Assembly (NCBI GenBank): GCA_030144725.1
Contig: JASKMD010000013.1
Location: forward strand, 4,530,492-4,594,491
Length of the DNA stretch: 64,000 nt
Direction: 5' to 3'
From: Haematococcus lacustris
Lineage: Eukaryota; Chlorophyta; Chlorophyceae; Chlamydomonadales; Haematococcaceae
Below the pieces are notes generated by a model that ran no database searches, was not told the DNA's origin, and worked only from the letters and a program-made list of their open reading frames with translations. Positions 19,271-29,893 of the stretch are shown one piece after another (the first letter of the stretch is position 1; each line of letters begins with the position of its first letter). The position numbers and the translations under genes were made by a program.

Positions 19271-19371
19271 GCGCGTACTCGCACCCACACTCAGCCAATC
19301 ATACGCTGCTGCTGCTGCTGCTGCTGGCGCCCTCACACCCTGACAGCCTTGTTGCTCCACCCACTCTGCAG
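19271..19371 (+). other. Leader intron of LRR gene 5, GC donor
   Basis: 101 bp; the donor is CAG/GCGCGTACT (GC, as in gene 3), the acceptor CTCTGCAG. GCT-repeat of six or seven units inside. Confidence 0.6.
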
Positions 19372-19391
19372 GTCAACAGACAGCCCCAGCT

Positions 19392-21200
19392 ATGAGCCAG
19401 CGTGACATGCAACATCAAGTCGCAGTGGATGGCGGTGCCTCAGCAACAGATAGGTACAGCCCAGCCGGCGATGCGCCCCCTGCTGCCACTAGGCTGCTGG
19501 ACCTCCCGCCAGCGCTGCTGGATGACATCGCTTGCCGGGTCATGCAGCTTGGGGCCAGGAGCCTGCTGCCCCTGACCTGCCGCGCCTTCTCCCAGGCCCG
19601 TCTGCTGCACATCCCAGCCTTGCGCATCCAGCTGGGCAGGCAGTGCTGCGACCAGCTGCTCACGCCCCGAGTTGTTGCAGCCCTGCAAGCGAGGACAAGC
19701 AAGCTGGCTCTCACCTTGTGGCAGCCAGAGACAGAGGACAGCAAGTGGTACAGGAAGCAGTTGGCTCCCACCTTGCAGCTGCCGCAGACAGAGTACACCC
19801 AAGATTACACCGACCTGCTGGCCCACGCCCTGGCAAAGCTGGACAACTGTGCAGCAGTGGAGGTCTGCAGGCTGGTCAGCTGTGGCACATACCGCTCCGA
19901 CAAGCGCAAACATCTGAGCTGCTCACCTGGCCTTGCCCAGCACCTGCTGGACAGCTTCCCCAGCCTGACTGCCCTGACCCTGCAGGGGCTCTGTGTCTCA
20001 AGCGCTGCGCTAGCCAGCCTGCTCTCCCACCCGCCGCTGGCCCTGCAGCTGCAGCAGCTAGACCTCACCGATGACAGCATCCCGGATAGTGAAGTGCCTG
20101 AAGCTGTGGGCAACATGTTCCAGGGTCTGCAGTTGAAGCAGCTCAGCATATATGCCATTCGCCATGAACCTGGCACACCACCGCTGCCTACCTTTCAGTC
20201 CCTGGCGCAACACCTGACCCAGCTGCACCTCACGATTGGGTGCGTCTGCCGCACTGACCTGAGCTTCTACAGAGAGTACTTGCAACCTCTGGCGCAGCTG
20301 CAGTTCCTGACTATATCTAACCTTTACAGTCTGAATGGCCTGACTGAGGTGCTGCTACAAGCGCTGCTTCAGCTCCACACCCTACAGCTGCCAGACGCCA
20401 CAGTCTTGGGCCAGCAGCAGCTCAACACACTCCTGGCAGCCACCCAGATCACAAGCCTACAGCTGGCCACAGTTAAGGCATTAGACGCCTCACATGCTGA
20501 TAGGCCTTGCAGCTGGCAGCGGCTGGAACTCACAGCGAGCATACAAAGGAAGGTACTCGCTTACCTCCCCCTGCACTCCCTCTCCCAACTTCTAGTGTTG
20601 GGGAGATTTGCCATCAGCGTGGAGGACATCCTAGACCCTGAGGTGGCGGACGCACTTCACCTCCTGACAGAAGCGATCAAGGTGCCAGTGCAGATCAAGG
20701 AGGTGGAGCTGAGAATGAGGATCCCTGAGAATGAGATCATCAGTCTAGCACTCCTACAACAGCAGAGGGTGGACCTGGCGCAGCTAATATCTCTGCTGCA
20801 ACCGCTGCAGTGCTGCTGCGTGGACAAGGTGGAGGTCCGTGGCCTTTACAAAGTCAGAGCCCCTGATGTCCTGGCACTGGCTCCATTGTGCCGAAACTGC
20901 ACCTACTTTAAATTGTTGGATGGCGGCAGCGTAGAGCCCTCACTGGAGTTCTGGCGCCAGCTGGTTCATCTCATGCCCGCTGTGCAGAAAGTCATATTTT
21001 ACCATGTGGAGGGTAGTATTTCTGCAGCCATGCATGAGTCGCTGCTGCTCATGGCTGACCAGCCCTGGGCACGGTGGCTAGATGTCACAATCTGCGACCA
21101 ATTCACTGCCTCTCAGCTGCCTTTATGTTGGCAGACTGGCAGCTGGGTGAAGTCTGGCATATTCAAAGTGACCATGTGGATTGATTCCTTTTGCGATTGA
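19392..21200 (+). CDS. F-box-like/LRR protein, subfamily 1 (gene 5)
   Basis: 602 intact codons. F-box-like residues about 35-81, insertion T-E-Y-T-Q-D-Y-T-D-L-L near 135, LRR-like turns throughout. In the central motif A-D-A-P has become A-D-R-P (C-S-W-Q-R-L-E-L near residue 377). The C-terminal motif is M-A-D-Q-P-W-A-R-W-L near 553. Similar to gene 3 in the V-D-K-V-E-V-R-G-L region (R-C-C/C-C-C-V-D-K-V). Probable SCF adaptor by family; substrate unknown. Confidence 0.85.
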   Translation: MSQRDMQHQVAVDGGASATDRYSPAGDAPPAATRLLDLPPALLDDIACRVMQLGARSLLPLTCRAFSQARLLHIPALRIQLGRQCCDQLLTPRVVAALQARTSKLALTLWQPETEDSKWYRKQLAPTLQLPQTEYTQDYTDLLAHALAKLDNCAAVEVCRLVSCGTYRSDKRKHLSCSPGLAQHLLDSFPSLTALTLQGLCVSSAALASLLSHPPLALQLQQLDLTDDSIPDSEVPEAVGNMFQGLQLKQLSIYAIRHEPGTPPLPTFQSLAQHLTQLHLTIGCVCRTDLSFYREYLQPLAQLQFLTISNLYSLNGLTEVLLQALLQLHTLQLPDATVLGQQQLNTLLAATQITSLQLATVKALDASHADRPCSWQRLELTASIQRKVLAYLPLHSLSQLLVLGRFAISVEDILDPEVADALHLLTEAIKVPVQIKEVELRMRIPENEIISLALLQQQRVDLAQLISLLQPLQCCCVDKVEVRGLYKVRAPDVLALAPLCRNCTYFKLLDGGSVEPSLEFWRQLVHLMPAVQKVIFYHVEGSISAAMHESLLLMADQPWARWLDVTICDQFTASQLPLCWQTGSWVKSGIFKVTMWIDSFCD

Positions 21201-21540
21201 CAGTGATTGACGTGGCCTTCATGCTTTGTGATGATACATAACACAGTACTGACTGTTGCCATGTCGTAAGACCCAGGAGCGGTGACACCAATGAGACATG
21301 CGTGGCTGGACCAGACTAGGCAGCTTCAACGCTTGCATCATGCTTGATGACCGCAGCTTTGTCACCACACACAATGAGCCTGCCCTGATACCATGCTTGA
21401 CAGTAGTGGCCAGGCAAGGTCGGTGTAGCGGCTTTAACAATGGGAAAAACACGATTGCTTTTTCAGGTGTTGAGGCTGCTGTGAGAGTGGCTGGGAGGTT
21501 GCATGGGAACCCCTGACAATATGAGAAACGCGTTGTAAAC
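21201..21540 (+). repeat. Conserved 3' flank of gene 5
   Basis: Same 3' blocks as gene 3. TGTAA at 21534-21538 is a candidate poly(A) signal. Confidence 0.6.
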
Positions 21541-22658
21541 TATATCCCACCTAAGAGGGCCTGGAGGGCCTGTCTGAGCTGCTGCCAGCGCGGCCCCAGC
21601 TCCACACCCTGCAGCTGCCAGGTGCAACAGTCCGGGAGCAGGACCTGGGAACCCTGCTGGCGGCAACGCGGATCACCAGCGTCCATTTGGGCGTACTGCA
21701 CGGGTTGGACGCCCCAGGTACGATTGGCACGCACACTCTCTGCCGCCTGTCTGTTGCTACACTCCCTGACTCAGAACGTGCAGCGGCTCTGCATCGGTGT
21801 AGATGACGTTTCTGCCAGGTGCCTGTCACTGTATGTTAATGTCTTAAGTGTGGATGTGGATGTCAGGCCAGAAGAGGACAGAGAGGCGGGTACTCCCCTC
21901 AACGACCCTGTGCCCTTGCATCAGCAGAGGTCTCACCTGCAGCATTGGGTGGCTGGCTCAGCTGCACCCGCTGCTGCACCGCGGCAAGGACTCTTAACAC
22001 CCAGACTACGCGCACTCTCTCACACCCGCAGCTGTCCCTGCAGCTGCAGCAGCCTGGGCCTGGGACATGGTTGAAGTCAGCAATATGTTTGCTGCCAGCG
22101 CAGCCGATGTCACAACACTGCCTCCACTGTGCCAGGCCTGCCAGTCCACAGTGACAGCTCCCACGCCTTGCTAGACCTCTGGCGGCACCCGCACCTGCAC
22201 CTGCTGGCTGTGGCTCCTGGCTGGTGTCAGGTGTCAGGTGAGGGGCCTGAGAGCTGGCCTCGAGCTCATGAGCCACAGCTTGAGCTGGGCCCTGGGTGCT
22301 GCGGCTGCAGGGTGACTAGTGCCAGACTCATTGCTGGCAGCGCAGCCAACGTCACGGCACTGGCTCCACTGCGCCTCAGATTCCGCAGTGTCAGCGCCCT
22401 AGCCTCGCTGGACTACTGGCAGCAGCTGGTGGAGCCATGCCTGCAGTGCAGCAGGTCACTTCCTGGTCTGTGGCAGGTGCTGCCACCGAGCCCATGTGCG
22501 AGTCACTGCGGTTGATGGCTGGGCAGCCCTGGGCCAGGTGGCTGGACATCAAGGTCAGTGCTGCAGGGCGGCCGTTGCCTGCATGCTGCCTGAACATGAA
22601 CAAGGTGTTCAACAACTCTTCTCAGCCGGGCCGCATCAAGGTAGTGTTTGCTGCTTAG
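21541..22658 (+). pseudogene. Decayed LRR gene, copy P3
   Basis: The longest of the decayed copies. Recognisable blocks: L-S-E-L-L-x-R-x-P-Q-L-H-T-L-Q-L-P-G-A-T-V (21575-21635), L-G-T-L-L-A-A-T-R-I-T-S-V (21645-21685), L-S-H-P-Q-L-S-L-Q-L-Q-Q (about 22015-22050), M-P-A-V-Q-Q-V-T, and the end G-R-I-K-V-V-F. L-Y-V-N-V-L-S and other short frames lie between. Frames change several times. Confidence 0.8.
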
Positions 22659-23200
22659 TGCCAATGGTTAGGGCTAGGTCACTGCACTGGCGCTGATCAT
22701 GATGGCGGTGCTGGATCATGGCAGGCGGTAGTGAGCCAGCAGCCACCTGCAGCCAGGTCAGTGTGATGAGGCTTGTGGGATGGCAGGAAGGCAAGGCCAA
22801 CAGCGTGCCTGCCCTGCCTGACTTGCATGCGCCACAGCCATGTAAGCCACTGTGGCTTGCATGTGACATCACACTTCCTCCCATGCACTCACCTGCTAGA
22901 ATCTGGCCTGGTGCTGGCTGCCTGATGACCAGTGTGTGTTAGGCTGGCAGGGTCAGGGTGGCAAACGAGTCAAGACCGCATTCAATGCAAGCGTTGGCAG
23001 TAGCTGGTCTGCAATGCTGGAGCAAGCTGTCAGGGTCCTAGGGTCTGAGTGCCCTGGGCTGTTACATGTGCCATATATCTGTGAGAGTGATGGGCTGGGT
23101 TGTAGATGTGGTTTAGGGATGGTGTAACAGGTGATATGCTGCACCATGCATCCTAGCTTTGAAAGACTCTAGTGCCTTCAGCCCAGACCAGATTGCCTCC
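22659..23200 (+). repeat. Block downstream of decayed LRR copies, copy 3
   Basis: Same block as 11773, here followed by TTCAGCCCAGACCAGATTGC and a Fanzor-like copy. The same succession is seen at 47366-47900. Confidence 0.75.
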
Positions 23201-23229
23201 ATGAACGTGAAGGGTGTGAGTCAGAGAGC

Positions 23230-24440
23230 TGGCAACCAGGGGTCTGAAATTGACAGGACGGTGTCAGCGTGTGTGCACTACACACGCCCCCTCCCCACCC
23301 CTCCTCCCCTACCCCCAGCAGCAGGGCCCCCAGGAGCAACAGCTGCCCAGGTACAGCAGCAGAGACCCATGTGGTGGGACACCCCCACATCAGCGAGGCC
23401 CTAGCTGAGAAGTGTGAGTCTGTGTGTTTGATCCAGCCGCACAGATTGGGGTGGGCATCAACCCCGGATTCACCAGGCAGTCAGTGCAGCCTCCAGCAAA
23501 CCAGCTGGCCTGGTTGAAGCTTACTGGGACTAGAAGTCAGGCCAGCTGGAAGCAAACCTGAACAACGCCCGGCCAGCCCACCCAGCCCACCCAGCAGTCC
23601 AGCCCACCCAGCAGTGGCTAGCACCAATCCAGCCCCACCTCCAGCTCCTGGCAGCAGCCAGCTCAGCCGGCACCCCCCTGGAGGCCAACCGGCAGCACAT
23701 CACCACCACCCTGGCCACCTGGGATGCGGTGTGGGAGGTGTAACTGGGCCCTAAGTGGGCATGGCTGCGGCTGAGGCTGGAGCAATTGTTTGAGAAGGTG
23801 ACGGTGGGTGGGTGGGCTATGTATTGGGAGGTGGTGAGTGGGCATGAAAGTGAAAGAGTCCAGGGGCACAGACCAGCAGCGGGGCAGGCTGGTGCTAGTG
23901 GATGAGTACCACACCAGCCGGGTCAGCTCAGCAGTGAATGGCCAGCAGCCCTGCGAGGAGGAGCTGGACCATGAGCAGCCCACCAGGCGTGCAGGCTGGA
24001 AGCCCCCAGCAGAGCAGGTGGACCTCCGCCTGCTGCGCCCAGCCTGGAGCCAACAACGTGATGAGTCAGTGCGGGGGCTGATGTGGTGCCTGGTAGTGGC
24101 CCCCCGTATCCTGCCTCAGCCCCCATGCAGCCAGGCAGCCTTAGAGCCACAGCCCAGCACTCCCCCGTCATCCAAGCGCAGCAAGCACACCAAGGCTGAG
24201 CAGGCAGCTGAGCCCACTCAGCCCACCAAGGGCACAGGCAAAGGCAAGGGCAAGGCTGACAAAGCCATACCAGGTCCTCAGCCAGGCAGGGGGCTGGCCA
24301 GGTACTGCAATGCATCATTGCACATATAGCGCATTGGGGAAGCAGGTGGCGCCCACTGGAGCTGCGCTGGTGGTCGGACCTCCAAGCGTCTGCAAGACCG
24401 GCCATCAAAGGACCAGCAGCAGCAGCAGCAGCAGTCTTTG
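23230..24440 (+). pseudogene. Fanzor/TnpB-like pseudogene, copy Fz2
   Basis: Pieces in order. G-V-G-I-N-P-G-F-T (RuvC-I-like, Asp replaced by Asn, about 23450). W-L-A-P-I-Q-P-H-L-Q, then E-A-N-R-Q-H-I-T-T-T-L-A-T-W-D-A-V (23617-23735). R-G-R-L-V-L-V-D-E-Y-H-T-S-R-V-S-S (knuckle, 23880-23930). G-L-M-W-C-L-V-V-A-P-R (24078-24110). A Lys-rich linker, then R-Y-C-N-A-S-L-H-I (RuvC-III-like, 24300-24328; Asp replaced by Tyr). Stops and frameshifts separate the blocks. Fanzors are eukaryotic TnpB relatives that cut DNA guided by RNA; this copy looks dead. It lies upstream of the LRR gene at 25055, as copies Fz4/Fz5 lie upstream of the gene at 59166(-). Confidence 0.55.
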
Positions 24441-24465
24441 ACACAGTATGATGTGTTCCCATCTT

Positions 24466-24600
24466 AGCTGTCATCAGCTTACAATCAGTGCATGCAAGTC
24501 ATGCCAACTCTTGGCTATAGCCCTCACGGGTCAGGCAATATTCTAGGTGGTAGGCACTCATGCACCATGTCCATGTGCATAGGGTATACTCCACACAGCA
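24466..24600 (+). ncRNA. Conserved 3' segment with hairpin after Fz2 (candidate guide-RNA region)
   Basis: Starts with the hairpin AGCTG-TCAT-CAGCT (24466-24479), followed by CATGCCAACTC and GGGTCAGGCAAT. The same order follows Fz3 at 49341, Fz4 at 59840(-) and, in part, Fz5 at 60112(-). In TnpB/Fanzor systems the guide RNA comes from the 3' end of the gene and the following noncoding DNA, so this is the natural place to look. That function is inference. Confidence 0.3.
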
Positions 24601-24960
24601 CCTTGACACCATGTGAGTCCCTCGAATGGAGGCCCTGGTGAGGGACGAGGAGGCTGTTACGTCATCCTGCACCAGCTGCAGGCTCCCTTGTGCATTCATG
24701 CTGTTCCGGCAAGATGAGGCAATGCCGGACCTGAATGACATCCTCTACCACTGGCAGGGCTCTCTGACGACTTGAGACTTGCTGTGATGAATACATGGAA
24801 GACGAGGCTTTGTGGTTGTGTATCCAGCTCAGCGGTGGTAGCCCCATCTGCCTTCAGCCTCCTTTTGTGCCCAGGCAGGCAAGATCAAGTCTGTACTGCA
24901 CTGGTCATCCTAGGTAGGGGAGGGCTGGAGAAAGCGGTCTGGCAGCTCAAATTCATTTGC
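24601..24960. other. Spacer with block shared with 49590-49670
   Basis: TTGTGCATTCATGC and GGCAAGATGAGGCAATGCCG through CCTGAATGACATCCT recur at 49594-49660. A peptide frame R-Q-D-E-A-M-P-x-L-N-x-I-L-Y-H is kept in both. It may be a further fragment of the mobile family. The rest is unassigned. Confidence 0.45.
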
Positions 24961-25054
24961 GTGTGAATGCTGCGGAAGAGTCAAGGCTTGCAAATTTGAT
25001 ATCAAATGAGCTCGTCCGCTGCGGCCCTGTTTTAGGAAGTAGGGCGCAACTGCC

Positions 25055-26773
25055 ATGGTCAAGCGGCGCAGGCGTAGCGATGCATCTATCGATGGCGAGG
25101 CACCTTCAGCACTTCTTGAACCTGTTCTTGCTCTTCTTCCTGGCACCTCCCTGCTGGAACTGCCTGCTGCGCTACTGGACGACGTCGCCCTCCGGTCCAC
25201 ACAGCTCGGTGCTGGGGGCACCCTGTCTCTCACCTGTGGCGCGTTCTCTAAGACCAACCTGTTGCACGCCCCCGCTCTCCACATCCAGCTGGACAGCCAG
25301 CGCTGCGACCAGCAGCTCACACCAAGCGTCGTCGCAGCCCTGCAATCCAGGACATGCCAGCTGGCCCTGACTCTTGAGCGGCAGCCGGCACAAAGCAGCA
25401 GGCAGTACATAACACTGCTGACCGAGGTTCTCAAAAAGCTGGCCAGCTGTGCAGCCGTGGAAGCCTGCAACCTGGGAAGTATCCAGGGTCCCTCCTTCAG
25501 CTTTCCTAAGACTCTGGGCTTCAGCCCCGACCTTGCTCAGCATTTGATGGGCAGCTTCCCAAGCCTGACCTCCCTGTCGCTCCACAACTACTCCATTCCC
25601 TGCAGTGATCTGGCCACCCTACTCTCCCACCCGCGCCTGTCCCTGCAGTTGCAGCAGTTGGACCTGAGCAGCACCACCATCCTCCAGGCTAAGCGGCCTG
25701 AGCCAGGGGCAGCCACCCTGGCCAACCTGTTCCATGCATCCAGGCTCAAGCAGCTGAGCCTGCTGTTCAACACCATGGCTGAAGATGGGAACAACAGTCT
25801 GCTGCCCAACCTGCAGCCATTGTCCCAGCACCGGACACAGTTGTGCATCCAGCAGCAGGGGTATGAGGAGTGCCTTGACGAGTTCACTGCAGCACTGCAG
25901 CCCCTGGCTCAGCTGCAGGTGCTGACGATTTCCCTCACTCCCGACCTGGGGGGTCTGTCTGAGCTGCTGCAGGCATTGCCTCGGCTGCACACCCTGCAGC
26001 TGCCTGGCGCAGCAGTCTATGGGCAGGAGCAGCTGGACACGCTGCTGGCAGCCACCCAGATCAGTAGCATCAAGCTCCGCTCATTCCAGAGGCTGACCAA
26101 GTTACGTGCAGATGTGCCCTGCAGCTGGCAGCGAATGGAGCTCACGGGCTATGTTGACTGCTCCTCTGCGGCACACCTACCTCTGCACTCCCTCAGCCAA
26201 CCCTTGGTGCTGGCAGCGCTTGCCATAAGTGCTGCCGAAGGTGACAACTGCGCTCTGGTGGCAGCTGCAGTCCATAACCTGACACAGGCTTGCAGTGTGC
26301 CAGTGAGGGTCAAGGAGTTGTGGCTGTACATGTCTGAGGATGACACAGCAGCAGAGCAGCATGTCGGGTTGCAGCAGCTGGTGGCTGTGCTGCAAACGCT
26401 CAAGCACTGCAGCTTTATAACAGTGCGCGTGTCCGACATGAATGTGGGCGCTGCAGATGTCTTGACTCTGGCGCCATTGTGCCAGGCCTGCACACAACTT
26501 AAGTTTGCCTGCGGCAGCGTGACCCCTTCCCTGGAGTTCTGGCGCCAACTGGTGCAGCTCATGCCTACTGTCACCCACCTCACCTTCTACGACTCAGACG
26601 GCTCAGCCTCGGCAGCCATGCACCAGTCACTGCAGCTCATGGCTGATCAGCCCTGGGCCCGCTGGCTGGACATTTGCATCGTGCAACCATCAGGCTCTGA
26701 TAGGTTGCCTACATGCTGGCAGGCCAGCCCCCTCACCCAGCCAGGCAAGCTCAGGGTGTGGTTTAAGACATAA
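25055..26773 (+). CDS. F-box-like/LRR protein, subfamily 3 (gene 6)
   Basis: 572 codons; ATG in GCCATGG context, no leader intron of the subfamily 1/2 type. The basic start M-V-K-R-R-R-R-S is unlike the other subfamilies. F-box-like segment at about residues 34-80 (L-L-E-L-P-A-A-L-L-D-D-V, then L-S-L-T-C-G-A-F-S). LRR-like repeats include L-Q-L-Q-Q-L-D-L-S-S-T-T-I. The C-S-W-Q-R-M-E-L motif lies near 356, M-A-D-Q-P-W-A-R-W-L near 528, and the end is K-L-R-V-W-F-K-T. Closest to the gene at 59166(-), with which it also shares the 3' flank. Confidence 0.87.
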   Translation: MVKRRRRSDASIDGEAPSALLEPVLALLPGTSLLELPAALLDDVALRSTQLGAGGTLSLTCGAFSKTNLLHAPALHIQLDSQRCDQQLTPSVVAALQSRTCQLALTLERQPAQSSRQYITLLTEVLKKLASCAAVEACNLGSIQGPSFSFPKTLGFSPDLAQHLMGSFPSLTSLSLHNYSIPCSDLATLLSHPRLSLQLQQLDLSSTTILQAKRPEPGAATLANLFHASRLKQLSLLFNTMAEDGNNSLLPNLQPLSQHRTQLCIQQQGYEECLDEFTAALQPLAQLQVLTISLTPDLGGLSELLQALPRLHTLQLPGAAVYGQEQLDTLLAATQISSIKLRSFQRLTKLRADVPCSWQRMELTGYVDCSSAAHLPLHSLSQPLVLAALAISAAEGDNCALVAAAVHNLTQACSVPVRVKELWLYMSEDDTAAEQHVGLQQLVAVLQTLKHCSFITVRVSDMNVGAADVLTLAPLCQACTQLKFACGSVTPSLEFWRQLVQLMPTVTHLTFYDSDGSASAAMHQSLQLMADQPWARWLDICIVQPSGSDRLPTCWQASPLTQPGKLRVWFKT

Positions 26774-27367
26774 GCGCATGAGTCACAAGACATGCGCCTG
26801 AGTCAAGAGTTTGTGCATCCCTGCCACGAGCAGCAGCAGCATATGCTTTGCATGCGGATGCGAGAGCGGCTCCATTCACGTGTGCCAACAGCAGTGTGTG
26901 CCTTGCCGGAGGATGTGGAGGGCGATCAGCGCAACCCCTTCTCACCAGCCTTTGCCTGCCTGTATGTGCCTGACGCCCGTGTTCCTGTAACATTGTTGGC
27001 CTGCTGACAAACCTGTGGGTTGGTGTTGCTTGTCGAGTTGTGTGTTGAGTGGACGTTGTTGCAGTCAAGGAGGATGAGGCTGCAGTGGCTTGGCATGGTG
27101 TCGTGGTCCAAACAGGGTGCTGTTGCTGATTGGTAAACAAGGCATCTGTGATGAGATGGAGATGGTTATGGTGCCATTCGGTCCCAAGTGTTTGTTTCAT
27201 TATGTCATTGCACTGTGGTGGTGATGCGGACATTTTGTGCTGGGGCAAACTGCCCAGCAATGAGAGGTTGTTGTGTACCTGTAAGGTGTTATACTCTTCA
27301 GCACTAACTATAATACACAGGCTGGTTACTTGTTGCTTATTGCACTCTCAAACACTAGCTGCAGGCG
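26774..27367. other. 3' flank of gene 6
   Basis: 26790-26930 matches the reverse complement of the 3' flank of the gene at 57400 (CATATGCTTTGCATGC, GTGTGCCAACAGCAGTGTGT). The rest is unassigned. ACTATAATACACAGG (27307-27321) is a weak TATA-like site ahead of the next gene. Confidence 0.45.
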
Positions 27368-27460
27368 GTGGCGCTGTGTGACATTTTGCAGCAGGCGGGC
27401 CGACTCCGCTGCGTCACGAGTCCGTCACCGGCAGCATTGCAGGCAGCGGAGACTACGAGC

Positions 27461-29112
27461 ATGCAGCGCGGGCCTTCCAACGCTGCTATCAAGGCGTACC
27501 CAGCAGCGCGTGCGCCTTCCCCGCTGTTGAGCCTGCCTGCGGGGCTGGTGGACGACGTGGTCAGCCGGGCCGTGCAGCTCGGTGCGGGTGGAGCGCTGTC
27601 CCTTACGTGCCGCACCTTCTCCCAGACTAACCTCCTGCACGCCTCAGCCTTCCGCATCCAGCTGGACAAGCACCCGTGCAACCAGCTGCTCACGAGCCGC
27701 ATCGTCGTGCGGCTGCTGCCCGATGTCCTGAACAGGCAAGGCAGCTGGGCAGCCGCGGAGACGTGCAAGCTGGTCAGCCTCGATACCTCAGACGCCGAGG
27801 TTGTTCTACCGCTGGACTGCATGGACCTTGCTCAGCACCTGATAGATAGCATCCCACGCCTGACCTCCCTGGCCCTCACGGCTACTCGATCCCCTGCAGT
27901 AGTCTGGCTGCCCTGCTCTACCACCAGCGTCTGTCCCTGCAGCTGCAGCAGCTGAACCTCACCGGCTCCACCATCGCCCAGCCCAAGCGGCCTATGTCAG
28001 GAGCCGTTACCCTGGCCAACCTGTTCCATGGCGTCACACTTCAGCATCTCAGCCTGGATGTTGGCGCGGAGGTGTTGTTGCCTGGCCTCCAGCCAATAGC
28101 CCAGCACCTGACACAGCTGCATGTCCGACATCTCATGCAGCTCTACCCGACCCTCACATCCCTTGCAGCGGCACTGGGCCCGCTGCCACAGCTACAGGTG
28201 CTGACTGTGTCCAGGCAGTGCTTCCTTACCAACCCGCCTGAAGTGTTGCGCGCCTTTCCCCGGCTGCACACCTTGCAACTGCTTGGGGTCACACTCTATG
28301 GTCAGGAGCAGCTTAACGCCCTGCTGGCAGCCACCCAGCTCACCCGCGTGCAGCTCAACTCAGTGAGCAGCTCACCTGCAAATGCACCCTGCAGCTGGCA
28401 GCGGCTGGAGCTGACCCAATGGATCGACTGCAGCACTGCCGCCTACCTGCCCTTGCACTCCCTCACCCAGCCCCTGGTGCTGGGTGGCCTCAGTATTGGC
28501 ATGGGGGACGATGGTGATGGTGATGATGGTGAAGAAGGTGGCGATGATGGTGATGATGGTGATGATGATGATGATGATGATGATGGTGAAGACGGTGAAG
28601 ATGATCCTAGCCTCTTGGTTGCAGCTGCAGTGCACAACCTGACACAGGCCTGCAAGGTTTCAGTAAGGATCAAGGCCTTGGAGTTGGACTGTGCCCACCG
28701 CGCACAACTGGCGCAGTTTGAGGCTTTGCTGCAGCCACTGTGCTGCTGTGGCTTGCAAGAGGTGGTGTTCAGTGGCATGCAGGGCGTCAGTGCAGCAGAT
28801 GTCCCCGCGCTGGCTGCCCTGTGCCAAGGCTGCACTCGCCTTCAGTTCAGCATGTGCAGCCTGATCCCCTCCCTGGGGTTTTGGCGCCAGCTGGTTCAGC
28901 TCATGCCCAGCGTCACGCACATCACCTGCTGGGCCTCGGAGGGCGTGGCAACAGCAGCCATGCTCAAGTCGCTGAGGCTCATGGTGAAGCAGCCCTGGTC
29001 ACGGATACTGGAAGTCTGCATCAAGCAACCATCAGGCCCGCCCACGCTGCCTGCATGCTGGAAGCACAAGACCCCTTCACAGCCCGGCAAGCTTAGGGTG
29101 TGGTTTGAGTGA
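27461..29112 (+). pseudogene. F-box-like/LRR gene, subfamily 3, one frameshift (gene 7)
   Basis: From the ATG at 27461 the frame encodes the F-box-like start (L-L-S-L-P-A-G-L-V-D-D-V, L-S-L-T-C-R-T-F-S). It shifts by one base near 27876, where CCTCACGG replaces the expected CCTCCACGG. The remaining about 410 codons are intact to the ending K-L-R-V-W-F-E at 29112, with L-A-A-T-Q-L-T-R and C-S-W-Q-R-L-E-L kept. At 28505-28612 an in-frame GAT/GGT repeat adds about 35 Asp/Gly/Glu residues not found in paralogues. A single missing base in an otherwise open gene means either a very young pseudogene or a consensus error. Confidence 0.8.
28505..28612 (+). repeat. GATGGT/GAT coding microsatellite
   Basis: A run of GATGGT, GATGAT and GAAGGT triplets inside gene 7, all in frame, encoding an acidic stretch with eight consecutive Asp. 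Confidence 0.95.
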
Positions 29113-29510
29113 TGAGGCTGCACGCAGGTGGCAAAGCAGATGCTATGTGCTCCATGCTGTCTGATTGAGAATGGACTTGACATTGCGGGCAGGCAGGCTA
29201 TAACGATTGCATTATTCTAGTATGGCTCTCGCTTGACTCATGAAGAAGGATGGTAGCTCACTTGAAGACTCGCTGTCATTATGGTTAACAGTTGATTTAT
29301 ACAACAATGCTGGTTCATACAACCATGCTTCAGTGCGGCAAGGGCCGACGCGGGAAAGCACAGTGTGTCTGTGGCAGCAGCAGGTTGTAGAAGCGGCATC
29401 GTGCTCTTTCTTTCATCGTCACGCAGTTGCCGTTGCCTGACACTGCCCCGTCTTAAACTGTCTACACGCCACCAGCTACTGACAGAGGGGTGTGGAGATG
29501 GAGAGCGGCC
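29113..29510. other. Unassigned spacer
   Basis: 3' flank of gene 7; no match to other blocks and no convincing gene. Confidence 0.4.
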
Positions 29511-29512
29511 CC

Positions 29513-29893
29513 TGCCGCCCTGCTGCCCTGCTGCCCTGCTGCCCTGCTGCCCTGCCGCCCTGCCCCCCTGCCCCCTGCCGCCCTGCTGCCCTGCTGCCCT
29601 GCTGCCCTGCTGCCCTGCCGCCCTGCCGCCCTGCTGCCCTGCTGCCCTGCCGCCCTGCCCCCCTGCCCCCTGCCGCCCTGCTGCCCTGCTGCCCTGCTGC
29701 CCTGCCGCCCTGCCCCCCTGCCCCCTGCCGCCCTGCTGCCCTGCTGCCCTGCCGCCCTGCCCCCCTGCCCCCTGCCGCCCTGCTGCCCTGCTGCCCTGCT
29801 GCCCTGCCGCCCTGCCCCCCTGCCCCCTGCCGCCCTGCTGCCCTGCTGCCCTGCTGCCCTGCTGCCCTGCCGCCCTGCCGCCCTGCCGCCCTG
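29513..29893. repeat. CCCTGCYG minisatellite with higher-order repeat
   Basis: About 380 bp of CCCTGCTG and CCCTGCCG units, punctuated five times by CCCTGCCCCCCTGCCCCCTG. This gives a higher-order period of roughly 60-70 bp. The long Cys/Pro/Ala frames on + and Gly/Gln/Arg frames on - are artefacts. Confidence 0.93.
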
